A stretch of DNA of 64,000 nucleotides from CAVQBJ01 sp963819075 (GCA_963819075.1 CAWFUP010000002.1:496001-560000), one strand, 5' to 3'. Counted from the first letter of the stretch, positions 40,070-48,834 are shown. A program made the numbers and translations. The notes: generated by a model not told the origin, from the letters alone.

Positions 40070-41550
40070 CAGGTCCGCTCGGGGTCGAGCGCGTCCTGCA
40101 CGAGCGCCTCGACGAGACCATCGATGTCGTGGCGGACCGCCTCGACGGTCGGTGGCACTCCATGCTCGCGAAGCGCCTCGCTCGTCGCCGGGCCGATCGA
40201 CACGCTGCGGACCGGCGCAGCCAGCGCGCCGGCGCCGCCGACGGCCTCCAGGAAGAAGCGCACGGTCGAGGAGGAGGTGAACGTGACGTAGTCGCTGTTG
40301 CGCAGCGCGGCCAACGTCTGTGGCGACAGCGGCTCGGCCACCGTCTCGTAGAGTGCGAGCACGTCGACGTGCGCTCCCCGCTCACGCAGCGCGTCGACGA
40401 GCACGTCGCGCGCCTCGCGGGGGCGGACGACGAGCGCGCGTCGCGGCGACTCGGATCTGAGCGCCTCGACGAGCCCCTCGGCCACGAAGCGCTCGGGAAC
40501 GACGTCGGCGATCAGGCCGTGCTCGCGCAGCGTCCGCGCGGTGCCGGGCCCGATCGCCGCCACGCGCGTCGACGCGAAGGCGCGAGCGTCACGTCCCTCC
40601 GCGTGGAGGCGCTCGAACAGCAGCGAGACGGCGGTCGGGCTCGTGAAGCACACGAGGTCGTACTCGGAGAGAGCCGGCGTTTCCACGTCGATCGCCTCGG
40701 TCCGGATCGCTGGCGCCTCGATCACGCTCGCTCCGAGCGCGCGCAGGCGCTCGGCCAGGGCGCTCGCCTGGGCCCGCGCTCGCGTCACCGCGACGGTCAG
40801 CCCGGCCAGCGGCGCCGGCGGGCGCCACGCCAGCTCCCTGCCGAGTGCGGCCACAGCGCCGACGACCGTCACCGACGGCGGGCGCACGCCCTCCGCCTGC
40901 GCGCGCTGCGCGATCGTGGCCAGCGTCGCCACCACCTCGCGCTGGTCGGGCAGCGTTCCGCGCTCGATGATGGCCGCCGGCTCGTCGGGCGAGCGGCCGG
41001 CGGCGATGAGCGAGCGCGAGATGTGCTCGAGCTGACGTACGCCCATGTAGAAGACGAGCGTCCCGGGGAACGCGGCCAGCCCCGTCCAGTCGATCGCCGT
41101 CGGGTCGTCGCCATCGGCGCGGCTGTGTCCGGTGACGAGCGCGACGGCGCTGGCATGGTCGCGGTGGGTCACCGGAATGCCGGCGTACGCGGGTGCCGCG
41201 ATGCCCGATGTGATGCCCGGGACGACCTCGAAGTCGATGGCGGCGTCGTGCAGGACGCCGGCCTCCTCGCCCCCGCGGCCGAACACGAACGGGTCTCCGC
41301 CCTTCAGGCGCACGACGTGCGCGCCGGCCAGCGCGCGGTCGACCATCAACGCCTCGGTGCGCTCCTGGGGCACGGAAGCGCCCCCGCCCTCCTTGCCGAC
41401 GAACAGCAACTCGGCGTCGGCTCGCGCGCCGGCGAGCGCCGCGAGCGGGATGAGGCGGTCGTGGAGGATGACGTCGGCCTCGGCGATCAGCGCGATCGCC
41501 CGCGCGGTCAGCAGACCGGGATCGCCGGGTCCGGCGCCGACGAGTGACAC
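40069..41550 (-). CDS. cobA-hemD: Uroporphyrinogen-III C-methyltransferase / uroporphyrinogen-III synthase fusion
   Basis: A two-domain cytoplasmic enzyme of 493 residues. The N-terminal CobA/SUMT half has VSLVGAGPGDPGLLTARA, then RLKGGDPFVFGRGGEE, PGITSG and IPVTHRDHASAVALVTGH, and makes precorrin-2 with SAM. The C-terminal half (from about 250) is HemD, which closes hydroxymethylbilane to uroporphyrinogen III: TVAVTRARAQAS, LVCFTSPTAVSLLFERL, AAIGPGTARTLREHG and YVTFTSSSTVRFF. This fusion is common in Actinobacteria. I chose GTG 41550. It follows hemC by 25 bases and precedes the DUF62 gene. Confidence 0.93.
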   Translation of the reverse strand: MSLVGAGPGDPGLLTARAIALIAEADVILHDRLIPLAALAGARADAELLFVGKEGGGASVPQERTEALMVDRALAGAHVVRLKGGDPFVFGRGGEEAGVLHDAAIDFEVVPGITSGIAAPAYAGIPVTHRDHASAVALVTGHSRADGDDPTAIDWTGLAAFPGTLVFYMGVRQLEHISRSLIAAGRSPDEPAAIIERGTLPDQREVVATLATIAQRAQAEGVRPPSVTVVGAVAALGRELAWRPPAPLAGLTVAVTRARAQASALAERLRALGASVIEAPAIRTEAIDVETPALSEYDLVCFTSPTAVSLLFERLHAEGRDARAFASTRVAAIGPGTARTLREHGLIADVVPERFVAEGLVEALRSESPRRALVVRPREARDVLVDALRERGAHVDVLALYETVAEPLSPQTLAALRNSDYVTFTSSSTVRFFLEAVGGAGALAAPVRSVSIGPATSEALREHGVPPTVEAVRHDIDGLVEALVQDALDPERT

Positions 41551-41575
41551 CCGCCCGGGCCGCGGCGGCGATGCG

Positions 41576-42511
41576 TCAGGCGGGGGCAACGGCCATCTCC
41601 TCGGCGCGGCGCAGCAGGTCCGCCGCCCCGGCACCGAGCAGACGCCCGGCCACCGTGCGGCCGAGGGCCTGCGGGTCGTCGCGCGGGCCGATGCGGGCGT
41701 CCTCCGCCCAGGCCGAGCCGTCGGGGAGCCCGACGAAGGCGAGCAGCTCCAGGCCGCCGTCCCCGACCTCGCGCGCATGTGCGCCGAGGGGCGTGTGGCA
41801 CGAGGCATCGAGCGCGTGCGCCAGCGCGCGCTCGGCGAGCAGGGCGCTCATCGCGGCCGCGTCGCTGACCGCGAGCGCCGCGCGGGCGGCGAGCTCGTCG
41901 CCGTCTCGGCCCTCGAGCGCGAGGATGCCCTGGCCGGGGGCGGGGACGAAGCGCTCGATCGGGAGCGTCGCCCCCGCCTCGGCGGCGCGGCCGAGACGCC
42001 GCAGACCGGCGAGCGCCAGCACGATCGCGTCGAAGCGCCCGTCGGCGAGCCGTCGCAGGCGCGTGTCGATGTTGCCCCGCAGGTCGGTGACCTCGAGGTC
42101 GTCGCGCGCGGCGCGCAGCTGCGCGGCCCGCCGGATGCTGCCGGTGCCCACGCGAGCGCCGCTGGTGAGCGCCGCCAGGCCCGCCGCTCCGCAGAGGACG
42201 TCGCGGGCGTCCTCGCGGGGCGGCGTGCCGAGGAGGGCGAGTCCGGGCGCGAGATCGCGCGGCACGTCCTTCGCGGAGTGCACGGCGAGATCAATGCGCT
42301 CGGCCAGCAGGGCATCCTCGATGCGATCGACCCAGCGAGACTTGTCGGTGGGCGCTCGCGTCGGCGGCGCGGCGTCCTCGTCCCCGCTCACGCCGATCAC
42401 GACGAGCTCGACCTCGAGCGCGCCGACTCGCTCCCGCAGCGCCGCGGCAACCGCGCTGGCCTGCCCGCGGGCGAGCGCGCTCCCCCGCGTGCCGATCCGC
42501 AGGCGCCGCAC
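41576..42511 (-). CDS. hemC: Hydroxymethylbilane synthase
   Basis: HemC polymerises four porphobilinogens to hydroxymethylbilane. The 311-residue chain starts RRLRIGTRGSALARGQA, has AVHSAKDVPRDL, GTGSIRRAAQLRA and GNIDTRLRRLADGRFDAIVL, and carries the dipyrromethane cofactor Cys in ASCHTPLGAHA. Length is normal. It lies 14 bases after the hemA stop and 25 before the cobA-hemD fusion, so the order is hemA-hemC-cobA/hemD. hemB is not in the window. Confidence 0.95.
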   Translation of the reverse strand: MRRLRIGTRGSALARGQASAVAAALRERVGALEVELVVIGVSGDEDAAPPTRAPTDKSRWVDRIEDALLAERIDLAVHSAKDVPRDLAPGLALLGTPPREDARDVLCGAAGLAALTSGARVGTGSIRRAAQLRAARDDLEVTDLRGNIDTRLRRLADGRFDAIVLALAGLRRLGRAAEAGATLPIERFVPAPGQGILALEGRDGDELAARAALAVSDAAAMSALLAERALAHALDASCHTPLGAHAREVGDGGLELLAFVGLPDGSAWAEDARIGPRDDPQALGRTVAGRLLGAGAADLLRRAEEMAVAPA

Positions 42512-42525
42512 GGTCGTACCGGCGA

Positions 42526-43887
42526 TCAGGCGCCGTGCGACCGCGGTGCGCGGTCGGTGCGGCTCAGTGCGCGCACGTTGTCGGTCTCCTCGCCGACGTG
42601 GGCGTCGGCCGAGGGCGCGGGCGCCTCGTCGAGCCCGAACAGCTCGCGGGCGACCTGCAGCGTCGAATGGCTGCGATCGTCCGCGGCGCCGCGCAGGCGG
42701 ATCGTCGGCTCGTGCAGCAGGCGGCTGGCCACGGCGCGAGCGACCGCCTCGATGCGGGCGACGTCGCGCTCCGAAGCGGACTCCCAGCGCCCGCCGTTCT
42801 CGGCGAGCACCTGCTCCACGATCGATTGCGCGCGTTCGTGCAACGCCGCGATCGTCGGACGCGAGTCGGCCTGGCCGAGCCAGCGCGCGAAGCGGCGGAT
42901 CTCGTCCTCGACGATCTCCTCGGCCTCCGGGGCCTGATCCTGGCGCAGGTCGAGGTTGCGCGCCACGGCCGCCTGGAGGTCGTCGATGTCGTACAGCGTC
43001 ACGCCGTCGAGAGAGCCGCAGCGCGGGTCGACGTCGCGCGGGACCGCGATGTCGATGAGCAGCAGCGGCCGTCCCTCCCGCGAGCGCGTGACGAGCTCGA
43101 GCTCGTCGTGTCCAACGATCGCGTGCGGGGAGGCGGTCGAGGAGAGCACGATGTCGGCCAGCTGCAGCTGCTCCGGCAGATCGTCCAGGCGCACGACGCG
43201 CCCGCCGAAGCGATCGGCGATGCTCCGCGCGCGGTCGGCGTGCCGGTTGGCCACGAACACGGTCCTCACGCCCTGCTCGGCGAGCGCGCGCGCCGTCAGC
43301 TCGCTCGTCTCGCCGGCGCCGATGATCACGACGTGGCGCTCGGCCAGGTCACCGAGCACAGTGCGAGCGAGGTCGACGGCCACCGAGGGCACGCTCACGC
43401 GCGTCGCGCCGATCGCCGTCTCCGAGCGCACGCGCTTGCCGGTCGTCAGAGCCGCGTTGAACAGGCGGTTGATCGTCGGCCCCGTCGCCCCGGCGGCGAG
43501 CGCCGCCTCGTAGGCGCGCTTGACCTGGCCCTGGATCTCGGCCTCGCCGAGGATCATCGATTCCAGGCCGCTCGTGACGCGGTACAGCTGGCGGGCGGCG
43601 TCACAGTTGCGCGGCGAGTAGATCACCCCGGCCAGCTCGGTCGGCCGGATCCCGGTGCGCTGCGCGAGCATCCCCAGGACGGCGGTCTCGGCCGCCACGG
43701 CGTCGCCGACGACGAGGTAGACCTCGGTGCGGTTGCACGTGCAGATGACGACGGCCTCGTGAACGGCGGGCTGCTCGGTCGCGGCCCTCGCGAAGTCGAC
43801 CGCCTCGCGCTCGGTGAAGGCCAGGCGCTCGCGCAGCGCGACCGGCGCCGTCTTATGCGAGACGCCGAGCGCGAGGACCTCGTTCAC
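42526..43887 (-). CDS. hemA: Glutamyl-tRNA reductase
   Basis: First committed step of tetrapyrrole synthesis by the C5 route; it reduces glutamyl-tRNA with NADPH to glutamate-1-semialdehyde. Motifs include GVSHKTAPVALRE, the catalytic Cys in VICTCNRTEVY, SMILGEAEIQGQV, GAGETSELTA for NADPH and LLLIDIAVPRDVDP. A C-terminal dimer helix and an extension of about 50 residues follow. GTG 43887 gives the family start VNEVLALGVSHKTAPV and overlaps the ccmD-like stop. Its position after the haem exporter genes ties synthesis to export. Confidence 0.95.
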   Translation of the reverse strand: MNEVLALGVSHKTAPVALRERLAFTEREAVDFARAATEQPAVHEAVVICTCNRTEVYLVVGDAVAAETAVLGMLAQRTGIRPTELAGVIYSPRNCDAARQLYRVTSGLESMILGEAEIQGQVKRAYEAALAAGATGPTINRLFNAALTTGKRVRSETAIGATRVSVPSVAVDLARTVLGDLAERHVVIIGAGETSELTARALAEQGVRTVFVANRHADRARSIADRFGGRVVRLDDLPEQLQLADIVLSSTASPHAIVGHDELELVTRSREGRPLLLIDIAVPRDVDPRCGSLDGVTLYDIDDLQAAVARNLDLRQDQAPEAEEIVEDEIRRFARWLGQADSRPTIAALHERAQSIVEQVLAENGGRWESASERDVARIEAVARAVASRLLHEPTIRLRGAADDRSHSTLQVARELFGLDEAPAPSADAHVGEETDNVRALSRTDRAPRSHGA

Positions 43888-44063
43888 GATCCCGGCGGCG
43901 GATCGGCCGGCTCGCGGGCGAGCTCGACGAGCTCGCCGAGTTCGCGCTCGAGGCGGCTGAGGCGGAAGGCCATGATGGCCACGTAGGTGACCACGATCGT
44001 GAACAGCACGATGTAGGCGGCGGCGACGTACGGTCCGGCGGTGTGGAGTGGCAGCGCGGGCAT
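43884..44063 (-). CDS. ccmD: CcmD-like small membrane protein
   Basis: A 59-residue protein: MPALPLHTAGPYVAAAYIVL, a single membrane helix continuing FTIVVTYVAIMAF, and a short cytoplasmic coiled-like tail (RLSRLERELGELVELA). In other bacteria CcmD helps release haem-loaded CcmE from the CcmABC complex. The size, topology and position between ccmC and hemA are all typical. Its start is three bases after the ccmC stop, and its stop overlaps the hemA GTG by four bases. It is short enough to be missed by length-filtered gene calling. Confidence 0.75.
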   Translation of the reverse strand: MPALPLHTAGPYVAAAYIVLFTIVVTYVAIMAFRLSRLERELGELVELAREPADPPPGS

Positions 44064-44066
44064 TCG

Positions 44067-44942
44067 TTAGCTCCGACTCGTCCCGCTCGCCGGCCGCCCG
44101 GCCGACACCGATGCGGAGGGGAGCGGCCGCGCGGTCGTCGGCGCGGTGGCCGGCGCCGGCACGCCGAGCGGCGCGTCCAGGCGCGGGGCCGCGCTGCGCC
44201 CGATCGCGATCGGCGCGAAGTCGCGCTCGCGCTCGGTCAGCAGCCGGCGCAGCGTGCGCACCTGGCCGCGGGTGTGCTTCGCGGTCATCTCGAACTTCCA
44301 CAGCGCCGCGAAGAGGAGCGCCATCGCCAGCAGCGAGACGTAGAACGTGAGCGCCATCTTCGGCGGCAGATTCGAGGTGTTGCCGAGCACGCGCGGGTGC
44401 AGGTAGGCGGTCGACAGCCGCACGGCGAGGAAGTTGAGCGGCACGAAGGCGCCGCACGTGATCGCGAACACCGACGCGTAGCGCGCCTGACGCTCGGGAT
44501 CCTCGATCGCGAAGCGCAGCGGCTGATACGTCGCGTACAGGAGGAACACGATCAGGAAGGACACGAGCGTCGGCTCGCTCCACACCCACCAGTGACCCCA
44601 CGAGCCGCGGGCCCAGATGGAGCCGGTGATCAGCGTGGCCACCGCGAAGACGAGACTGAGGTGGATCGCCACGTAGGAGCGCATGTCCCAGCGCCGATCG
44701 CCGGTGCGCAGGTAGCCGATGGCCAGCCCGCCGCCGGCCACGAACCCGCACAGCGAGACGATCGCCAGCGGCACATGGATGTAGAAGATCTTCTGCAGGA
44801 AGCCCTGGTCGGCGTCGTCGGGCGCGTAGAAGAAGACGAGCGTCAGCGCGAGCAGCATTGCCGCAGACGCCGCCACGGTGAGTTGACGCAACCCTCGACC
44901 GTAGATGGCTTGCGCCGGGGTGTGATGTGCAGGGCGGGCCAC
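44067..44942 (-). CDS. ccmC: Haem exporter / cytochrome c maturation protein CcmC
   Basis: A CcmC/CcsA-type membrane protein with six or so helices that handles haem on the outer face and passes it to CcmE. The haem-binding Trp-rich motif is present: SWGHWWVWSEPTLVSFLI, flanked by the conserved His residues in FYIHVPLAIVS and in YVAIHLSLVF. The C-terminal 50 residues are an added Pro/Ala-rich tail. Length 291 is a little above the family. The GTG start overlaps the ccmB stop by one base. No ccmE, ccmF or ccmH is in the window. Confidence 0.9.
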   Translation of the reverse strand: MARPAHHTPAQAIYGRGLRQLTVAASAAMLLALTLVFFYAPDDADQGFLQKIFYIHVPLAIVSLCGFVAGGGLAIGYLRTGDRRWDMRSYVAIHLSLVFAVATLITGSIWARGSWGHWWVWSEPTLVSFLIVFLLYATYQPLRFAIEDPERQARYASVFAITCGAFVPLNFLAVRLSTAYLHPRVLGNTSNLPPKMALTFYVSLLAMALLFAALWKFEMTAKHTRGQVRTLRRLLTERERDFAPIAIGRSAAPRLDAPLGVPAPATAPTTARPLPSASVSAGRPASGTSRS

Positions 44943-45727
44943 TACTCCTCCAGGAGGAAGTCGAACACAGCGTAGGCGATGAGCCCGAACACGAGATCAT
45001 AGAGCCCGAGCAGCAGCAGCCATCGCGCCGGCGAGCCGCCGGCGTGCGTCGCCGCGAACAGCGGCGCGGTGGCCCGAGCCCCGCCGATGACGACCGGGAC
45101 GAGCAGCGGGAGCGCGAGCAGCGGCCCGAGCAGGTCCCGGGCCCGGGTGCGCACGGCGAGCGCGGCGACGAGGGTGCCGATGACGGCCACGCCGACGTCG
45201 GCGAGCAGCAGCACCCACAGCAGGTCGGGCAGCGCCTCGTGCAGGGGCGGGAGCAGCAGCAGCAGCGCGAACGCCGGCACGGCGACCACCTCGAGCACGA
45301 GCAGGTAGACGAGCAGCGCGAGCGCCTTGGCCACGAACAGGCAGCTGCGGTCGACCGGCGCGAGCAGGAACGCGTCGAAGCCGCCCTGCTCCTCGTCGGC
45401 CACGAACAGCCGGTTGACCCCGAGCATCGCCGCGAACAGCAACGTCACCCACAGGATGCCCGACGCCAGGTCGCCGTCGACGCTCGACTGGTTGAGCGCG
45501 AAGTGGAAGACGACGAACGTCGTCACGGCGAACAGCGACATGCCCGGGACCGATTCGAGCGTGCGCAACTCGACGCGCAGCTCCTTGCGCAACAGGGCCG
45601 ACACGGTGGCCAGGGTTCCGGGCGGCGATGGGGCCGTGACCGACGGCGACCCTTTCTCCATATCGTCGTTCTCGGCGCCGGTGCGCTCGGGCGCCGTGGC
45701 GGCCGCGGAGGGCGACGGCGCGCTCAT
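44942..45727 (-). CDS. ccmB: Haem exporter subunit CcmB
   Basis: The membrane subunit partnering the CcmA ATPase. A hydrophilic N-terminus of about 40 residues precedes LLRKELRVELRTLESVPGMS, the typical CcmB start. Then come six hydrophobic segments including NRLFVADEEQGGFDAFLLAP and GPLLALPLLVPVVIGG. Length 261 including the extension. ATG 45727 overlaps the ccmA stop by four bases. CcmA and CcmB use ATP to drive haem transfer steps in cytochrome c maturation. Confidence 0.88.
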   Translation of the reverse strand: MSAPSPSAAATAPERTGAENDDMEKGSPSVTAPSPPGTLATVSALLRKELRVELRTLESVPGMSLFAVTTFVVFHFALNQSSVDGDLASGILWVTLLFAAMLGVNRLFVADEEQGGFDAFLLAPVDRSCLFVAKALALLVYLLVLEVVAVPAFALLLLLPPLHEALPDLLWVLLLADVGVAVIGTLVAALAVRTRARDLLGPLLALPLLVPVVIGGARATAPLFAATHAGGSPARWLLLLGLYDLVFGLIAYAVFDFLLEE

Positions 45728-46407
45728 CGGTAGAGCTCCGCGATCGCCTCCGGCTCGACGTCGGCCGCCGGTGCGAGCATCGCCATACGCCCGCCGCGCA
45801 GCCCGAGCGCGAGGTCGGCCTCGGCCAGGCCGCCGCTCGGGTCGTGGCTGGTGATGATGCGGGTGCGACCCGACTCCGCGCCGATGAGCGGCTCCACGAG
45901 CCCGGCGCCGCCGGGGTCGAGGTTCGCGCGCGGCTCGTCGAGCAGCAGCAGGATCGGGTCGTGCAGCACGGCACGGCAGATGGCCACGCGCTGGACCATG
46001 CCGCGCGAGAGCGCGCGGATCGGCTCGTCGGCGCGTGCAGCGAGGTCGACGCGCGCGAGCAGCTCCCCGACCCGCGCCTCGGGCACCCCGTGCAGGCGCG
46101 CGTGAAAGCGCAGGTTCTCGCGAGCGGTGAGCTCTCGGTACAACAGCGGCTCGTGGCCGAGCAGTCCGATGCGGCCGCGCACCGCCCACCCATCGCGGGG
46201 CAGGGAGCGGCCGAGGATGCGCACGGTGCCGTGGTGCGGGCGCAGCAGCGTCGCCAGGATCCGCAGGAGGGTCGACTTGCCGGCGCCGTTCGGGCCGAAG
46301 ACGGCGAGGGTCGCTCCGGTCGGCACGGTCAGCGTCACGCCGGCGAGCGCGAGCCGCTCACCGTACTGGCGGGCGACGCCGTCGAGCTCGACCGCCGCCG
46401 CGCTCAC
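45724..46407 (-). CDS. ccmA: Haem exporter ATP-binding subunit CcmA
   Basis: An ABC ATPase of 227 residues: Walker A FGPNGAGKSTLLRIL, Q-loop region IGLLGHEPLLYRELTARENL, signature LSRGMVQRVAICRA in which the GM form is typical of CcmA, and Walker B ILLLLDEPRANLD. GTG 46407 begins just before AAAVELDGVARQYG and overlaps the stop of the moaB/mogA gene. Codon coupling continues along the operon to ccmB. Confidence 0.92.
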   Translation of the reverse strand: MSAAAVELDGVARQYGERLALAGVTLTVPTGATLAVFGPNGAGKSTLLRILATLLRPHHGTVRILGRSLPRDGWAVRGRIGLLGHEPLLYRELTARENLRFHARLHGVPEARVGELLARVDLAARADEPIRALSRGMVQRVAICRAVLHDPILLLLDEPRANLDPGGAGLVEPLIGAESGRTRIITSHDPSGGLAEADLALGLRGGRMAMLAPAADVEPEAIAELYR

Positions 46408-46922
46408 GCGTCCTCCACGGCCGTGTGCAGATGGCGGCTCGAGTCGGCCGCGCGCAGCGTCGCGACGGCGTGGGCGAGCAGCGGCGCGAGCACGCCGATG
46501 GCCGGTCCGGCGGCCCGCGTGCTGCCCGGGAGATTGATGATCAGGGTCGCGCCGGCGATGCCGCACACGCCGCGACTGAGCGCGCCCATCGGCGTGTACT
46601 GGCGCGCGTCGGCCCGCAGCGCCTCGGCCAGGCCCGGCACCTCGCGGTCGATGACCGCGCGCGTCGCCTCGGGGGTGACGTCGGTTCCCGACAGTCCGGT
46701 GCCGCCCGCAGTGAGGATGACGCCGGCGTGCGCGTCGACGAGTCGCCGCAGGCAGGACTGGATCGCGGCGCGGTCGTCGTCGACGACCTCGCGGGCGACG
46801 ATCGGGAGCTCGAGCTCCTCGATCAGCTCGGCGATGAGCGGCCCGGTCAGGTCCTCGCTCTCGCCCGCCGCCACCGAGCTCGACACCGTCACGATGGCGA
46901 CGCTGGGCGGTTCCTCGCTCAT
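46404..46922 (-). CDS. moaB: Molybdopterin adenylyltransferase-type protein (MoaB/MogA)
   Basis: A 172-residue protein of the MogA/MoaB family, which adenylylates molybdopterin before metal insertion. It has AIVTVSSSVAAGESEDLTGP at the start, VILTAGGTGLSGTDVTPEAT as the nucleotide-binding loop and IINLPGSTRAAG near the end. ATG 46922 overlaps the moaC stop by four bases, and its own stop overlaps ccmA. The link of molybdenum cofactor with haem maturation genes is by operon only. Confidence 0.88.
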   Translation of the reverse strand: MSEEPPSVAIVTVSSSVAAGESEDLTGPLIAELIEELELPIVAREVVDDDRAAIQSCLRRLVDAHAGVILTAGGTGLSGTDVTPEATRAVIDREVPGLAEALRADARQYTPMGALSRGVCGIAGATLIINLPGSTRAAGPAIGVLAPLLAHAVATLRAADSSRHLHTAVEDA

Positions 46923-47410
46923 CGTGGATCCTCGCGCTGCCAGTCGCGACGGCCACCGCGCTTGCTCACCAGCACGACGTCGACGATCTCCACGCCGCGC
47001 TCGATGCCCTTTGTCATGTCGTAGATCGTCAGGGCGGCGACGCTGGCCGCGGTGAGCGCCTCCATCTCCACGCCGGTGCGAGCGGTGGCCCGCGCGCTGG
47101 CCAGGATCTCGACGAGGCCCTCGACGGGGCGCACCTCGATCTCGACGCCGACGAAGTCGAGCGGAAGCTGGTGGCACAGGGGGATGAGCTCGCTCGTGCG
47201 CTTGGCGGCCTGCAGGCCGGCCAGCCGCGCGGTGCCGAGCACGTCGCCCTTGGGCGCGTCGCCCGCGGCCACCGCGGCGGCGGTCGCCGTCGTCATGCGT
47301 ACCCGCGCGCGAGCGACGGCCTCGCGACGGGTCACCGCCTTCTCGGCGACGTCGACCATCCGCGCGGCACCGGTCTCGTCGAGGTGGCTGAGCTGTGTCG
47401 TCCCGTCCAT
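46919..47410 (-). CDS. moaC: Cyclic pyranopterin monophosphate synthase
   Basis: MoaC converts the MoaA product to cyclic pyranopterin monophosphate in molybdenum cofactor synthesis. The 163-residue chain has LSHLDETGAARMVDVAEKAV, then PKGDVLGTARLAGLQAAKRT and IPLCHQLPLDFVGVE with the conserved catalytic region, EMEALTAASVAALTIYDMTK and late VLVSKRGG. ATG 47410 gives the family N-terminus. It follows the siroheme gene by 53 bases and leads into moaB. moaA, moaD and moaE are not in the window. Confidence 0.94.
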   Translation of the reverse strand: MDGTTQLSHLDETGAARMVDVAEKAVTRREAVARARVRMTTATAAAVAAGDAPKGDVLGTARLAGLQAAKRTSELIPLCHQLPLDFVGVEIEVRPVEGLVEILASARATARTGVEMEALTAASVAALTIYDMTKGIERGVEIVDVVLVSKRGGRRDWQREDPR

Positions 47411-47463
47411 TGTCGTGTGCCACACCTCCTGCCGCGAGCTCACGCGATGCGGCTCGCGGCGCT

Positions 47464-48228
47464 CTAGGCCGGCGCGCCGAGACCGCCGGCGAGCTCGGCG
47501 CTCGCCCGCTCGCGCGCGGCCTCGATGAGCGCTCGCACGCCGTCGGCGTCGCCACGGCGCAGCAGCTCGATCGGGTCGGGGTCGCCGTTGACGATCGACT
47601 CGAAGAACACCTTTCGATCCTGGTAGGTCGGCAGCGTCCCCTTCGCCCAGCCGCGCACCTCGTTGAGGAGCACGGCGAGCTGCGCGTAGGCCTCTCCGAA
47701 CTGCTCGGCGATCTCGCGCTTCATGCGCTTGGCCAGCGCCGGCGACGCGCCGGCCGTGGAGATGGCGATCGCGAGTGGGCCCGTCCGCACGATCGCTGGG
47801 AGGATGAAGTTGCACAGCGGCGGCACGTCGACGACGTTGACGAGCATCGCGCGCTGCTCGGCCAGCTCGTACACGCGGATGTTGACCTCGCTGTCGTCGG
47901 TCGCCGCAATCGCCATGAACGTGCCCTCGAGATCGCCGGCGGCGAACGCGCGCGACTCCCAGGCGATCGAGCCCTCGGCGGCGAGCTCGCCCAGCGTGGG
48001 CTGCAGCTCGGGCGCGACGACGACGACGCCGGCGCCGCAGGCGAGCAGGCCCTCCACCTTCTCGAGCGCGATCGCACCCCCCCCGACGACGAGGCAGCGA
48101 CGACCGCGCAGGCTCAGGCAGGCGATGTAGAACGGGGTGTCGAGCATCCCCTGTACGCAGGACTGGTCGCAGATGCCGCGACGCAGCTGGCAGACGCACT
48201 GCTTGCCGGCGTAGGCCTGGGCGGGCAT
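47464..48228 (-). CDS. Precorrin-2 dehydrogenase / sirohydrochlorin ferrochelatase
   Basis: A CysG-N/Met8-type protein of 254 residues that oxidises precorrin-2 with NAD and may insert iron to make siroheme. The core is YIACLSLRGRRCLVVGGGAI followed by ALEKVEGLLACGA, then FMAIAATDDSEVN, the catalytic Asp region VNVVDVPPLCNFILPAIV, and STAGASPALAKRMKREI. Unusually, residues 9-24 form a Cys-rich leader (CVCQLRRGICDQSC) that could bind metal. It precedes moaC and opens the long cofactor operon; its substrate is supplied by cobA-hemD. Confidence 0.88.
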   Translation of the reverse strand: MPAQAYAGKQCVCQLRRGICDQSCVQGMLDTPFYIACLSLRGRRCLVVGGGAIALEKVEGLLACGAGVVVVAPELQPTLGELAAEGSIAWESRAFAAGDLEGTFMAIAATDDSEVNIRVYELAEQRAMLVNVVDVPPLCNFILPAIVRTGPLAIAISTAGASPALAKRMKREIAEQFGEAYAQLAVLLNEVRGWAKGTLPTYQDRKVFFESIVNGDPDPIELLRRGDADGVRALIEAARERASAELAGGLGAPA

Positions 48229-48293
48229 GCCAGAAGGTTAGACGCCCGGCGCCCCCCAGCCGCGTCGCTGGCCCTGCGTACCCTCTGAGAGAG

Positions 48294-48821
48294 ATGGCGC
48301 CCACCTCCCACTTCAGCGACGACTCGATGCTGCGGATCGGCCACCGCGAGCAGATCGTGTCGCTCTCGGGCGGACGTGCGCTGCTCATGCAGGCGGCGCA
48401 CCCCGTGGCCTTCGAGGGGTTCTTCGCTAGCACCGGTTCGCTCGCCGAGCCCTATGAGCGGCTCGCGCGGACGGCGCGGGTACTCGACCTGATCGCGTTC
48501 GGGTCGCGTGAGCGCGCCGATCGCGCCACGCGCCGCGTGCGAGCCACACATCGGAGCGTGCACGGCGAGCTCGCGCGCCCGGCCGGCCGATTCCCGGCCG
48601 GCACGCCCTACGCGGCCGACGACCCCGAGCTGCTGCTGTGGATCCTCGCCTGCCTCGCCGACTCGGGCCTGACGGTCTATGAGCGCTACGTCAGAGGGTT
48701 GCGCCCGGACGATCCGGCGCGCGCGCTCGTCCTGTGGGGAGGGGCCGAGTACGCCCGGCGCGTTCTCGTGCCCTTGCTACCCAACCGCTTGCGCCTCGTG
48801 TCGTCGGCGCGCGCGGCCTGA
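48294..48821 (+). CDS. MpaB-like oxygenase family protein, shortened
   Basis: A 175-residue member of the MpaB/DUF2236 family. The N-terminal haem-protein motifs are present: SGGRALLMQAAHPVAFEGFF, a central THRSVHG with the His of the family, and AADDPELLLWILACLADSGL leading to YERYVRGL. Family members are about 260-300 residues. Here the segment after YVRGL jumps to a C-terminal-like LVPLLPNRLRLV, so about 80 residues seem missing. It may be inactive or a short variant. It is divergent from the siroheme gene. Confidence 0.65.
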   Translation: MAPTSHFSDDSMLRIGHREQIVSLSGGRALLMQAAHPVAFEGFFASTGSLAEPYERLARTARVLDLIAFGSRERADRATRRVRATHRSVHGELARPAGRFPAGTPYAADDPELLLWILACLADSGLTVYERYVRGLRPDDPARALVLWGGAEYARRVLVPLLPNRLRLVSSARAA

Positions 48822-48834
48822 GCCGGGCGCCGTC

